Part shown: positions 19,015 through 26,989 of the stretch, piece after piece
Numbering within the stretch: position 1 is the first letter of the stretch
Layout of the letters: each line of letters begins with the position of its first letter
Source: Cellvibrio sp. KY-GH-1
GTDB taxonomy: Bacteria > Pseudomonadota > Gammaproteobacteria > Pseudomonadales > Cellvibrionaceae
Assembly: GCF_008806975.1 (NCBI RefSeq)
Contig: NZ_CP031728.1
Location: 4,485,501 to 4,549,500 of the forward strand
Length of the DNA stretch: 64,000 nt
Direction: 5' to 3'
Position numbers and translations under genes: made by a program
The notes under the pieces: model-generated
The model's database searches: none
The model's input: only the letters and a program-made list of their open reading frames with translations
Told to the model about the DNA's origin: nothing

Positions 19015-19719
19015 TTATTTCGCCAGTGCCGCTAGTAACTCAGTGGATGTTGCGACTGCACCAAATACGCCGCCTTGCATATGGATCATGGCAATTGCCG
19101 CGTTGTGGTTGGCCGGGTCAGTGGCCGCGCAGCAATCGGCAAGCAGTACACATTCAAAACCGCGATCATTGGCTTCGCGCATGGTGGTGTGTACACAGAC
19201 ATCGGTGGTGATGCCGGTGAGAATAATATTTTTAATGCCGCGCAAATGCAGAACCATTTCCAGATCAGTGGCGTAGAAGGAACCTTTACCGGGTTTGTCG
19301 ATAATAATTTCTCCTTCGATGGGCGCAAGTTCCGGAATAATTTCCCAGCCGGGTTCGCCGCGAATTAAAATTTTTCCGCAGGGACCCGCATCGCCAATGC
19401 CCGCGCCGATTTGACGCGAGCGCCAACGTTTATTGGCGGGCAGATCGGCGAGGTCAGGTCGGTGCCCTTCGCGGGTGTGAATAATGTGAAAGCCGGCGGC
19501 GCGCATCGCCGGCAATAATTTACGTAACGGTTCAATGGGGGCACGCGTTAAATTAATGTCGTAACCCATGGTGTCTACATAACCGCCTTTACCGCAAAAA
19601 TCCGTTTGCATATCGATAATTATCAGCGCGGTATTGTCCGGTTGCAGGTCGCCATCGTAGGGCCATTTGTAGGGCGTACTATTCAGATAGCGCGGAGAAT
19701 AATCGTTAAAGCTCGTCAT
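19015..19719 (-). CDS. biuH: Biuret amidohydrolase (isochorismatase-fold cysteine hydrolase)
   Basis: The 234-residue cytoplasmic enzyme has the cysteine-hydrolase triad: Asp36 in [15 protein letters not shown], Lys142 in [10 protein letters not shown] and Cys175 in TTDVCVHTT. As I recall, these are the same positions reported for Rhizobium leguminosarum BiuH, and the segments [15 protein letters not shown] [19 protein letters not shown] and [11 protein letters not shown] also follow it. The reaction would be biuret to allophanate plus ammonia. A strong AGGAG site precedes the start. It lies between the cupin and an NCS2 permease. No allophanate hydrolase is in the window, so the product must be used elsewhere. 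A ureide other than biuret is the alternative substrate. Confidence 0.8.
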   Translation of the reverse strand: MTSFNDYSPRYLNSTPYKWPYDGDLQPDNTALIIIDMQTDFCGKGGYVDTMGYDINLTRAPIEPLRKLLPAMRAAGFHIIHTREGHRPDLADLPANKRWRSRQIGAGIGDAGPCGKILIRGEPGWEIIPELAPIEGEIIIDKPGKGSFYATDLEMVLHLRGIKNIILTGITTDVCVHTTMREANDRGFECVLLADCCAATDPANHNAAIAMIHMQGGVFGAVATSTELLAALAK

Positions 19720-19737
19720 AATTGCTCCTTGATTTGC

Positions 19738-21324
19738 TTAGTGTGCAGGTTCGATTGCTTCGTGGCTTTCATGTTCTTCCGGTGCTTTAGTCGAAACCAC
19801 ACTGAATTTCGCGCAAGCGAATAGCACGCCGGCGACGGCGAGGTAGGCAAATGCGACCGTAGGTGACTCCGCGATGCCAATGGCTTCACCGTGCATTAAG
19901 CCGAAGAAGGTGAGTACCGAACTTGCGCAGGCAAATAATCCTGCTTTGATAAAACTGCGATCGATAATAAATGCGGTAATGGCGCCAAGCATTAATCCAC
20001 CCAGAATGGCGCCGCCACCCAATACGGATAATCCTTCATAGAGCACACCGTTTTGCGCAAGCTTGTCGATTCCCACCGTGGCCGCGTTGGTTCCCGCCGC
20101 GCCCAACACATTATCAATTTGCAATTTACCCCAAGCAGCGAGATGAGGCATTAGCGAAACAATAATGGCAGGCGCGTGGGATTTGGGGCTCTCTTGAAAG
20201 GCTTGCGATCCGATTAGCATGCCGATGTAGAGCAGAATGGGTGAAATAGCGACGAGCGGAATTGCGGAGGAAAATACCGCGATAATCCCAAGCCAACACA
20301 GTGCTAAAACCGAAATACCGGTTGCGGCAGAATAACCAATGCCGCCGCCCATGGATTTCCAGCCGGGGTGACCGATATACACCGCATTAATAAACGGATT
20401 GCCCATACAGCAGCCGACCAAACTAATCACTCCATCGGCAGTGAGCACACGAGTGGTTGGGTAGCTATCACCGGCGACGGCAGCGCTCTCGACGTTGTCC
20501 ATGGCCTCAACTAAATCGTAAATGCCGAACGGAATCGCGGTCACTAAAATAATGCCGATAAATTCAAACCCGGAAAATACGTGGCCCACTGCGGGAATGG
20601 GCACCGCAAAACCAAAACTGGTGAGTGACTGCGTGAGTTTTTCCAAACTCAATCCGCCAAAATTTAAACCCAGTGCGGTTGAACTCCAGGCGATTAAAGT
20701 TCCTACGGCTATGGCAACTAATCCTGCGGGAATGCCTTTAAAGTAGCGCACACCACCAAACCAGCTTAATAAAATAATGGCAAAGCACACTACGCCAATC
20801 ACCGGAGTCATAAACATTTCCAATGCGGGGCGCAGCGAAATAAATGCAATCGACACGCCGGCAAGTGTTCCCAGTAATGCGGCGCGCGGGGTTATTTTGC
20901 GAATGTAGGGTGCGATATATCCACCGATCATCAACACAAAACTTTGCACAAACACCCAGGTTAAACCCGCTTCCCAGCCTTTAATGGGGTCGCCAGTGGT
21001 GAGTGATATGGGCAACATAATCACAAACACCACCACAAACATATGTGGCACGCTGATACCGGATGGCAAAGCGCACACATCGGTGCGTCCGGTTTCTTTC
21101 GCTAATTTGTAGGCGAGGTAAGCGTAATAGAGTGTGCTCAAACACATCATTAAACCCACGGCGGGAAGAATGCGGCCGAATACAACATCGTCGGGCATTT
21201 GCAGCACAAAACGCAGCAGCCCCGTAAGTACCAACAGGTTTACCAGAATGTTGGTGCCAAACCCGAAAAGCGCATTCCAGTCGCCGGGCTTCCAGAATTT
21301 TACGTGGTTAATGGGGCTGTTCAT
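19738..21324 (-). CDS. NCS2-family permease
   Basis: This 528-residue inner-membrane transporter has about 12-14 hydrophobic segments and the NCS2/AzgA-like features LPSGISVPHMFVVVFVIMLP, GDSYPTTRVLTADGVISLVG and GCCMGNPFINAVYIGHPGWK. The family imports nucleobases and related ring or ureide compounds by proton symport. It is flanked by two cysteine hydrolases on the same strand, 18 bp before biuH, so it most likely brings in their substrate, for example biuret, triuret, a ureide or a pyrimidine-type ring. The start is preceded by GGAGAGG. The exact substrate is unknown. Confidence 0.88.
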   Translation of the reverse strand: MNSPINHVKFWKPGDWNALFGFGTNILVNLLVLTGLLRFVLQMPDDVVFGRILPAVGLMMCLSTLYYAYLAYKLAKETGRTDVCALPSGISVPHMFVVVFVIMLPISLTTGDPIKGWEAGLTWVFVQSFVLMIGGYIAPYIRKITPRAALLGTLAGVSIAFISLRPALEMFMTPVIGVVCFAIILLSWFGGVRYFKGIPAGLVAIAVGTLIAWSSTALGLNFGGLSLEKLTQSLTSFGFAVPIPAVGHVFSGFEFIGIILVTAIPFGIYDLVEAMDNVESAAVAGDSYPTTRVLTADGVISLVGCCMGNPFINAVYIGHPGWKSMGGGIGYSAATGISVLALCWLGIIAVFSSAIPLVAISPILLYIGMLIGSQAFQESPKSHAPAIIVSLMPHLAAWGKLQIDNVLGAAGTNAATVGIDKLAQNGVLYEGLSVLGGGAILGGLMLGAITAFIIDRSFIKAGLFACASSVLTFFGLMHGEAIGIAESPTVAFAYLAVAGVLFACAKFSVVSTKAPEEHESHEAIEPAH

Positions 21325-21436
21325 GGTCTTGTCCTCTCCTATTCGTAGGTTTACTAGCAGGGATAACGATTAATATTTTTGCAATTTTTTTTCGCAATTT
21401 TTTTAAAAAAGTACGGTTGGAATTGTTTGGCAGTGA

Positions 21437-22129
21437 TTAAGGCGTTGTAGCGGTGGACATGCGTTTGGGCGATAGCGCTGCAACAACCGCAGTGCTATTA
21501 CTCACCCAGCCAAAAATGCCGCCCTGGGCCGGAATCATCGCCAGGGCGACACGGTGGAACTCGGGAAAATAAGACGCGCAGGCATCACCAACGACTACGC
21601 AGCGATAGCCGCGATCATTGCCTTCGCGCACCGTGGTGTGCACGCAGACTTCAGTGGTTACACCACAGACCAATAAATTTTCGATGCGCTGTTCTTTCAA
21701 TACATCATTTAATTCAGTGCGATAAAACGCACCCTTGCCCGGCTTATCAATAATGATTTCGCCAGTCACGGGCGCGAGTTCCGGAATAATTCCATGGCCC
21801 GGCTCACCGCGCACCAGCACGCGCCCCATGGGGCCGATACTGCCGATGCGCAGCTCCGGTTTACCGCGCATAATTTTTGCGGGTGGTGCATCACTTAAAT
21901 CCGGTAAATGACCTTCGCGTGTGTGAATGACCAACATGCCCATGGCGCGCGCGGCAGCGAGCAATGATTGGCAAGGCGCAATGGCTGTGCGCAACAGGCT
22001 CACATCATTGCCGAGGCTCGCACCGAAGCCACCCGGTTCTAGAAAGTCGCGCTGCATATCAATAATCACCAGTGCGGTTTGCGCGAGCGATAAATCAATG
22101 GCTTCGGGTTGTGCGCTCAAACTAATCAT
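21437..22129 (-). CDS. Second isochorismatase-fold cysteine hydrolase
   Basis: The 230-residue protein is a paralogue of the biuret hydrolase in the same operon. The triad is Asp24 (VIIDMQRDF), Lys129 ([10 protein letters not shown]) and Cys162 (TTEVCVHTT). It shares [15 protein letters not shown] and [18 protein letters not shown] with its neighbour, but lacks the [15 protein letters not shown] stretch and has a shorter N-terminus. It is probably an amidohydrolase on a related ureide, such as triuret, ureidoacrylate or another carbamoyl compound, acting before or beside BiuH. The ribosome site is weak (TGAGAC). 110 bp separate it from the porin gene upstream. Confidence 0.75.
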   Translation of the reverse strand: MISLSAQPEAIDLSLAQTALVIIDMQRDFLEPGGFGASLGNDVSLLRTAIAPCQSLLAAARAMGMLVIHTREGHLPDLSDAPPAKIMRGKPELRIGSIGPMGRVLVRGEPGHGIIPELAPVTGEIIIDKPGKGAFYRTELNDVLKEQRIENLLVCGVTTEVCVHTTVREGNDRGYRCVVVGDACASYFPEFHRVALAMIPAQGGIFGWVSNSTAVVAALSPKRMSTATTP

Positions 22130-22239
22130 TGGCTTGTCTCATTGGGCGATGAAAATTTCACGGTGAGTCGGAAAAATTTGCGAGCTGAATTTTTTCGCAT
22201 CACAGTTTTGTCGCGCGTGGCTGTTGCGTCGGTGCAGCG

Positions 22240-23037
22240 CTAAAAGATCCATTTCACCATCAGTTCGGGAAAACTTTCGTCAACACCATCGATGCCGAAT
22301 TTGTTTTTCCATATTTGGTATTCAATGCCTGCTTGAAATACCCCGGGTGAATCAAATAGCGAGCCGACATCCAGCAATAAGCGCGGTTGAGTGACTATGT
22401 TGTCTTCGCTGGGGCCAACGTCCCAGGCGTAATCAAAGAAGCCTTCAAAGCTGAATTTGGCTTTGCCTATTTCAAAGGGCATTCCCCATGCCAAGGTGAT
22501 TTGCTGACCCAGATCTGTGCCGAAAGTCACTTCGTTACGCACATACCAATTGATTTGGAAAAAATTGAATTTGGGCAGTTTTAAATCCACCGCCACGCCA
22601 TAAAGGTAAGTGTGAAAACCTTCACCCATTTCCATGGTGCTGGTGAGCAGAACATCCTGAATGATGCCGGCCGATAAATCTTTGCCGGTCATCTTTCCGA
22701 AACTAAGGCGCGGCGAAATTTCGCCATACCAGGACGTTTGTGTCAGCGTGCCGGTGCGGTCCGGGTTGGTGATATCCACGAAGAAAAAGTTATCGCCATA
22801 TTTCCAGCCGCTGGCGTGCTCCAGGGTAATCAGCGTGCGCTCTTCATCGCCCAGCTCGTAATCCGTGCCGTAGTGATACTGCAAATTGGTGCTGCTCCAG
22901 CGCGCATCGGCCTGGGCAAATGAAGCGGTGGTGGCGAGAAAAAAAACGCCGGCAGCCATAAGGCTCCGGCGTAAACCTCGAGAACAAACATCAATGAAAC
23001 TTGCAACGAAACGGGTGGCGGTCTTCAAGCTGGGCAT
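22240..23037 (-). CDS. Tsx-type nucleoside-specific outer membrane channel
   Basis: From the ATG at 23035-23037 (GAGGATG upstream) the protein is 265 residues, with a long export signal (core SLMAAGVFFLATTASFAQA). The mature part is a 12-strand barrel of the Tsx/OmpK family: LQYHYGTDYELGDEERTLITLEHASGW, FFFVDITNPDR, YGEISPRLSFGKMTGKDLS, and an aromatic C-terminus MVKWIF. Tsx channels pass nucleosides and similar small ring compounds. As first gene of the run it probably lets the pathway substrate cross the outer membrane. The palindrome at 23073-23084 lies 36 bp upstream of the start and is likely its operator. Confidence 0.88.
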   Translation of the reverse strand: MPSLKTATRFVASFIDVCSRGLRRSLMAAGVFFLATTASFAQADARWSSTNLQYHYGTDYELGDEERTLITLEHASGWKYGDNFFFVDITNPDRTGTLTQTSWYGEISPRLSFGKMTGKDLSAGIIQDVLLTSTMEMGEGFHTYLYGVAVDLKLPKFNFFQINWYVRNEVTFGTDLGQQITLAWGMPFEIGKAKFSFEGFFDYAWDVGPSEDNIVTQPRLLLDVGSLFDSPGVFQAGIEYQIWKNKFGIDGVDESFPELMVKWIF

Positions 23038-23072
23038 GGTTGCATCCTCAAAAGTTCTTGTTTTAGAACATT

Positions 23073-23084
23073 GTTGTATACAAC
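23073..23084. promoter_or_regulatory. Palindromic operator, probable GntR site
   Basis: GTTGTATACAAC is a perfect 12-bp palindrome in the gap between the tsx-like gene and the divergent GntR gene. TTGTATACAA-type palindromes are common FadR-subfamily operators. A second dyad, GTTCT...AGAAC (23054-23069), lies beside it on the tsx side. Both fit control of the minus-strand operon. Confidence 0.6.
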
Positions 23085-23293
23085 GTTGGGTTCTGCATAA
23101 GCTGTGCCAGCACAAAAATCGATCTTCTTTGAGCTATTAACTTATTGAATTAGCGAGCAATTTATTTCTCTCGGTGATATCGGGTGAGTAGCAGAGGTGA
23201 ATGGAAGTAAGCGCCAAAACGCAGCGCTGTACTTGTCTGTGCACCGCAACGGAGCGAAATGCGGGCGGCAGTGGGCGGGGAGTGCGGGGTTTG

Positions 23294-23322
23294 TTTACAA
23301 GGTCTTGGGGCTCGCCTACCAT
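23294..23322 (+). promoter_or_regulatory. Possible promoter of the GntR gene
   Basis: TTTACA at 23294-23299 and TACCAT at 23317-23322 are 17 bp apart, about 50 bp before the proposed TTG start. The gap 23038-23370 holds the operator, this candidate promoter and no other visible gene. Confidence 0.35.
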
Positions 23323-23370
23323 GCAATAAAGGCGCGCCACGGGCGCAAATCCGCAATTGGAGCAGGTGTT

Positions 23371-24045
23371 TTGACTACCCCCAAATCAGCCGCACAACTG
23401 GTGTATGACCAGCTCAAGAAAAAGATTATCGATTTCGAAATCTACCCGGGTACGCGTATTACCGAATCGGAAATCGCCGAGGATTTTCAAGTGAGCCGAA
23501 CGCCAGTACGCGCGGCGTTACAACGCTTGGAGACTGAAGGTCAAATCACCATCATGCCCAAGCAGGGCTGCTTCGTGCGCTCGGTGGATATTGAAACCAT
23601 TAGTCAATATTACGATGTGCGGATCATGCTGGAGGCGAGTGCCGTTGAGCTCGCGTGCGACCATATGAACGACGACGATTTGGACGGTTTGCAGGAAGAT
23701 TGGAATGCTGAGCGTTTGGATGACGAGTTGGATATGGAAGAAATCAAAGCGCGCGAAGAAGCCTTTCATATCGGTATCGCGATTGGCAGCGGCAACCCGG
23801 TGCTCGCCAATTACCTGCGCGACATCAACAACAATATCCGTATTTTGCGTCGGTTAGGGTTTCCGGATCGCCAATCGGTGATTGAAACCTGCGAAGAACA
23901 TTTTTCCATCTGCCAATTAATCCGCGAAAAAAATAAAACCCAAGCGCGCAAAGCCATGACCAAACACATCCGCAAAAGCCAGGACCTTGCGCGCAGCGTA
24001 ACCCTCAGCCAGTTGCAGCAGGCGATCAAGCGGCATAAGGCTTAA
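23371..24045 (+). CDS. GntR-family (FCD) transcriptional regulator
   Basis: The start chosen is TTG at 23371, after GGAGCAGG, giving 224 residues, the usual length of this subfamily; the frame is open further upstream but has no family character there. The N-terminal winged helix is clear (QLVYDQLKKKIIDFEIYPGTRITESEIAEDFQVSRTPVRAALQRLETEG). The C-terminal FCD ligand domain (YYDVRIMLEASAVELAC, HIGIAIGSGN, EEHFSICQLI) usually binds a metal and a small acid. It is divergent from the tsx-NCS2-hydrolase operon and very probably represses it in the absence of the substrate, through the palindrome at 23073-23084. Confidence 0.9.
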   Translation: MTTPKSAAQLVYDQLKKKIIDFEIYPGTRITESEIAEDFQVSRTPVRAALQRLETEGQITIMPKQGCFVRSVDIETISQYYDVRIMLEASAVELACDHMNDDDLDGLQEDWNAERLDDELDMEEIKAREEAFHIGIAIGSGNPVLANYLRDINNNIRILRRLGFPDRQSVIETCEEHFSICQLIREKNKTQARKAMTKHIRKSQDLARSVTLSQLQQAIKRHKA

Positions 24046-24074
24046 GGTTTTAATTATTAACTATGGATTGACTG

Positions 24075-24093
24075 TGTAACCTTTGGGGTTACA
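24075..24093. promoter_or_regulatory. Inverted repeat operator upstream of higB
   Basis: TGTAACC and GGTTACA form a perfect 7-bp dyad around TTTGG, ending 10 bp before the toxin start. Such dyads upstream of toxin-antitoxin operons are bound by the antitoxin, so this is the likely HigA site. Confidence 0.6.
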
Positions 24094-24103
24094 ATGAGGG
24101 AAT

Positions 24104-24382
24104 ATGATTATTTCATTCAAGCACAAAGGACTTGAGCGTTTTTACCGGTCAGGAAGTCTCTCCGGCATTCAGGCGGCGCACTCGCGCCGATTACAATTGA
24201 TTCTTACCAATCTTGACTGCGCAGCCGAGCCTTCGGACATGAATTTGCCTGGGTTACGCTTGCATGAGCTCAAAGGTGATATGAAAGGGGTCTGGTCGGT
24301 GTTTGTGAATGGAAATTGGCGAGTGACCTTTCGGTTTGTCGGTATCAACGTTGAATTGGTTAATTATGAGGATTATCACTAA
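24104..24382 (+). CDS. higB: HigB-type toxin (RelE superfamily)
   Basis: The 92-residue basic protein starts [16 protein letters not shown] and contains [44 protein letters not shown] and ends NYEDYH, the pattern of HigB/GraT ribosome-dependent mRNA interferases. The antitoxin gene follows with a one-base overlap in the usual toxin-first order of hig operons. The dyad at 24075-24093 covers its promoter area. Confidence 0.92.
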   Translation: MIISFKHKGLERFYRSGSLSGIQAAHSRRLQLILTNLDCAAEPSDMNLPGLRLHELKGDMKGVWSVFVNGNWRVTFRFVGINVELVNYEDYH

Positions 24383-24681
24383 TGGCTATGCATAATCCGG
24401 CCCATCCCGGTGAAATTCTGAAAGAGTTAATGCTTGATCCATTGGGATTGACATTAACCCAGGTGGCAGAAAATTTGGATATCAGCCGCAAAACCCTTTC
24501 CAAAGTAATTAATGGCCGCGGTGCCATTACCCCGGAAATGGCTGTGCGCTTGGAAATGGCGTTTGCCGAGCCCTCTGCCGATCATTGGTTAAAATTGCAG
24601 AATGCTTACGACTTATGGTGGGCGCGACAGTATAAAAAGGAATATAACGTTCGCCCATTTGACTTGAAGGTGGCCAGTTAA
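24382..24681 (+). CDS. higA: HigA-type antitoxin (XRE family)
   Basis: The 99-residue protein begins [28 protein letters not shown] and has a helix-turn-helix ([29 protein letters not shown]) followed by [18 protein letters not shown], the HigA/VapI signature. It should neutralise HigB and repress the operon through the upstream dyad. Its stop overlaps the start of the next gene by one base, so the DUF2721 gene is probably read on the same transcript. Confidence 0.93.
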   Translation: MAMHNPAHPGEILKELMLDPLGLTLTQVAENLDISRKTLSKVINGRGAITPEMAVRLEMAFAEPSADHWLKLQNAYDLWWARQYKKEYNVRPFDLKVAS

Positions 24682-25145
24682 TGAGTTCAACCGCAGTAGT
24701 TGCCACCAATTTTGGTGATATTGCCCATGCTATCCAGCTCGCATTAGCACCGGTGTTTTTATTGACGGGTATTGCTGGGTTGCTCAATGTGGTGGCAGGT
24801 CGCCTCGCGCGTATTATTGATCGCGGCCGTAGTCTTACCGAGCAGCCGTTACCGGCGCATTTACAAGATTCCCCTGAATTACCCAAAGAGTTAAACCGCC
24901 TCGAACGGCGCCGCCACTACGCCAGTCTCGCGATTACCGCCTGTACCTGTTCTGCCTTACTGGTGTGTGTTGTGGTTGCCGTAATCTTTTTACAAGTGCT
25001 GCTGCAGGTGGAATTCAAATGGCTAATCAGCGCATTGTTTACGGCATCCACGCTCACATTAATTGTGGGGCTCGCGTACTTTTTGCGCGAAGTACATTTG
25101 GCCACGCGCACCGTGCGAATTCATGTGATTACGCGCGCGGAATAA
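24681..25145 (+). CDS. DUF2721 membrane protein
   Basis: The 154-residue protein has three hydrophobic segments: IQLALAPVFLLTGIAGLLNVV near the N-terminus, LAITACTCSALLVCVVVAVIFLQVLL, and WLISALFTASTLTLIVGLAYFL. Between the first two is the conserved RLARIIDRGRSL stretch of the DUF2721 family. It overlaps the antitoxin stop by one base, but the family is not part of known hig systems, so the link may be only positional. The function is unknown. Confidence 0.82.
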   Translation: MSSTAVVATNFGDIAHAIQLALAPVFLLTGIAGLLNVVAGRLARIIDRGRSLTEQPLPAHLQDSPELPKELNRLERRRHYASLAITACTCSALLVCVVVAVIFLQVLLQVEFKWLISALFTASTLTLIVGLAYFLREVHLATRTVRIHVITRAE

Positions 25146-25360
25146 AAAGAGAAAAAGCATGTGCTGCGTTGGAGGCGAAGCCTTATTCAGGTGGTCCGAA
25201 TGCAGTTCCGGTACAATGGTTATTTGAAGGATTGACCGAATTGTTGCCTATTTACGGAAAGTTGGAAGATGGTGCAGAGATTATGTATCGTGAAATTAAT
25301 CCGACAAAGCTAAAAAACTTGCGGAAAATGATTAGGCAGAAAGACGACTTTTCACGGTAA
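25144..25360 (+). pseudogene. Possible gene remnant without a start
   Basis: An open stretch encodes a C-terminal-looking segment (LEAKPYSGGPNAVPVQ, then QWLFEGLTELLPIYGKLED, then NPTKLKNLRKMIRQKDDFSR). It has no ATG in frame and lies immediately after the DUF2721 gene. The composition looks coding, so it may be the tail of a lost gene. I cannot name the family. The remaining bases up to 25435 show nothing but a GAGGAA site for the next gene. Confidence 0.3.
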
Positions 25361-25435
25361 ATCTATTGTGATTACTTGAGGTCAATAATCTTGAAAATAA
25401 ATAATTGGATCATTAAAAAATAGAGGAATAGTAGA

Positions 25436-25906
25436 TTGGGAAAGGTATTTGGTGTTGCGTTATGTTTGCTGGCTGTAAACGTGTGTGCAGAGGAAGTTAG
25501 TAGTGATTTTTCATTTAATGGAAAGCTCGGGGTATCGCCTTACACCGGTTTGTTGGGTGTTGAAATTCAAAAAGGTAAATGGAGCCTTGGGTTAGGTGTT
25601 CCGGGTAACCTATCGATTAAACGCTACATGCATGCCAATGAAGATTCTGTTTTCTATGGTGTGTATTGGAGCCAATATAAGGACAATAGTTATGACGACT
25701 ATGAGCAGGGTGCTTATTTTGATTCGTATGAGCGTAAAAGTTATGGTGTTGGTGCGGGCTATATCTGGCTTTGGGAGTCCGGTTGGAATGTTTCCACAGG
25801 CCTGTCTGTGGGTGAGTTTGAAAAACAATATAGCAATTCCAATTTTACGTTGACCGAGGACGGGATCAGAATTGATTTGGAACTGTCGGTTGGGTACAAA
25901 TTTTAA
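25436..25906 (+). CDS. Small exported beta-barrel-like hypothetical protein
   Basis: The 156-residue protein uses TTG at 25436, eight or so bases after GAGGAA. It has a short signal peptide (MGKVFGVALCLLAVNVCA) and a body of alternating aromatic strands: GKLGVSPYTGLLGVEIQKGKWSLGLG, VFYGVYWSQYKDNSYDDY, SYGVGAGYIWLWESGWNVSTGLS, ending IDLELSVGYKF. A final Phe and glycine/aromatic periodicity fit a small outer membrane barrel. No family is recognised. It is followed by a hairpin shared with the convergent cydB. Confidence 0.55.
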   Translation: MGKVFGVALCLLAVNVCAEEVSSDFSFNGKLGVSPYTGLLGVEIQKGKWSLGLGVPGNLSIKRYMHANEDSVFYGVYWSQYKDNSYDDYEQGAYFDSYERKSYGVGAGYIWLWESGWNVSTGLSVGEFEKQYSNSNFTLTEDGIRIDLELSVGYKF

Positions 25907-25925
25907 TTTTTTGACGATGAAATAA

Positions 25926-25952
25926 TGCCCCCAAACCCGGGTTTTGGGGGCA
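25926..25952. terminator. GC-rich hairpin between convergent genes
   Basis: TGCCCCCAAACCC pairs with GGGTTTTGGGGGCA (one bulged T). It lies between the convergent hypothetical gene and cydB. It lacks a long T-tract, so termination strength is uncertain. Confidence 0.5.
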
Positions 25953-25959
25953 GCCTCAC

Positions 25960-26979
25960 TTAGTAGTACTTCAACTGAGTCGCTTTACCCCAAAAAATCC
26001 GGTAGGAAAAAATGGTGTAAATGATGATGGTGGGTAATACCACTACCGCGCCGTATAAAATAAACATTAATGATTCCGGTGCGCTGGCTGCTTGCCAGAT
26101 GTCGAGTTTTGCCGGGACCACGAAAGGAAAGAAACTGTAGGCCAAGCCGATAAAACTCAACATAAAAATCATGCAGGCAGAGGCAAAAGGAATCCAGCAA
26201 CCGAAATCTTTTTCGTAGGGGAATAAGCGCAGGTAGCGGTCAACGATAAACAGCAACACAAAACAAAACACCGGAATAATTAATAAAATTAAAAACAGCG
26301 GGCTGCCAAACCATTTGTTGAAAATGGTATCGCTCACCAGCGGGTTCACAATGGAAACCGCAACTATTCCGAGTGTCATTAACCAGGCGCAGCGACGCGC
26401 CCACCAGGCGGCGCGTTTTTGTAAATCTCCTTCGGTTTTCATCACTAGCCAGGCCGCACCGATGAAGGTGTAGCCGGCAGTCACGCAAATTGCGCTGAGC
26501 GCGGCAAAGGCGTGGCTGGCGAGGCTTTGTTCAAACCCCATCACATAAAGGCCGAGCATATAACCCTGCGACAAGGTGGCTAGCAGCGAGCCGGTTTTAA
26601 ACACTTTATCCCACAAGTCTTTGTGATCGGCGGGCGCTTTTGCGCGAAAATCGAAGGCGACGCCGCGCAAAATTAGTCCGGCGAGCATGACGGTAACGGG
26701 TAAATACAAATGAAATAAAATCATGCTGTGCGCGAGCGGGAAGGCGATGAGTAACAGGCCGATGCCCAATACTAACCAGGTTTCATTCGCATCCCAAAAG
26801 GGGCCGATGCTGGCGATCATGGTATCGCGCTGGGCTTCGGAATCGTTAGGCAATAAGATTCCTACACCCAAGTCATAACCATCCAGAATTGCGTAGATAA
26901 AAAAGGCGAGCCCCATTAAGCCGATAAAAATTACTGGCAACCAAAATGCTGCGCCAGTTAATTGAGTCAATTCGTTCAT
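25960..26979 (-). CDS. cydB: Cytochrome bd ubiquinol oxidase subunit II
   Basis: The 339-residue inner-membrane subunit of the quinol oxidase has eight or so hydrophobic helices. Diagnostic segments are AILDGYDLGVGILLP, GPFWDANETWLVLGIGLLLIAFP and LRGVAFDFRAKA. Its length (under 350) and partner suggest the cyanide-insensitive (CioB) branch of the family rather than E. coli CydB (379). It follows cydA by 10 bp and is co-transcribed with it. No CydX-like small gene was seen after it. Confidence 0.93.
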   Translation of the reverse strand: MNELTQLTGAAFWLPVIFIGLMGLAFFIYAILDGYDLGVGILLPNDSEAQRDTMIASIGPFWDANETWLVLGIGLLLIAFPLAHSMILFHLYLPVTVMLAGLILRGVAFDFRAKAPADHKDLWDKVFKTGSLLATLSQGYMLGLYVMGFEQSLASHAFAALSAICVTAGYTFIGAAWLVMKTEGDLQKRAAWWARRCAWLMTLGIVAVSIVNPLVSDTIFNKWFGSPLFLILLIIPVFCFVLLFIVDRYLRLFPYEKDFGCWIPFASACMIFMLSFIGLAYSFFPFVVPAKLDIWQAASAPESLMFILYGAVVVLPTIIIYTIFSYRIFWGKATQLKYY

Positions 26980-26989
26980 GACATTTCTC

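Noticed and set aside
25926..25960. CydX-like small gene after cydB
   Set aside because: Only a hairpin and the convergent gene are present; no short open frame with a membrane helix follows cydB.
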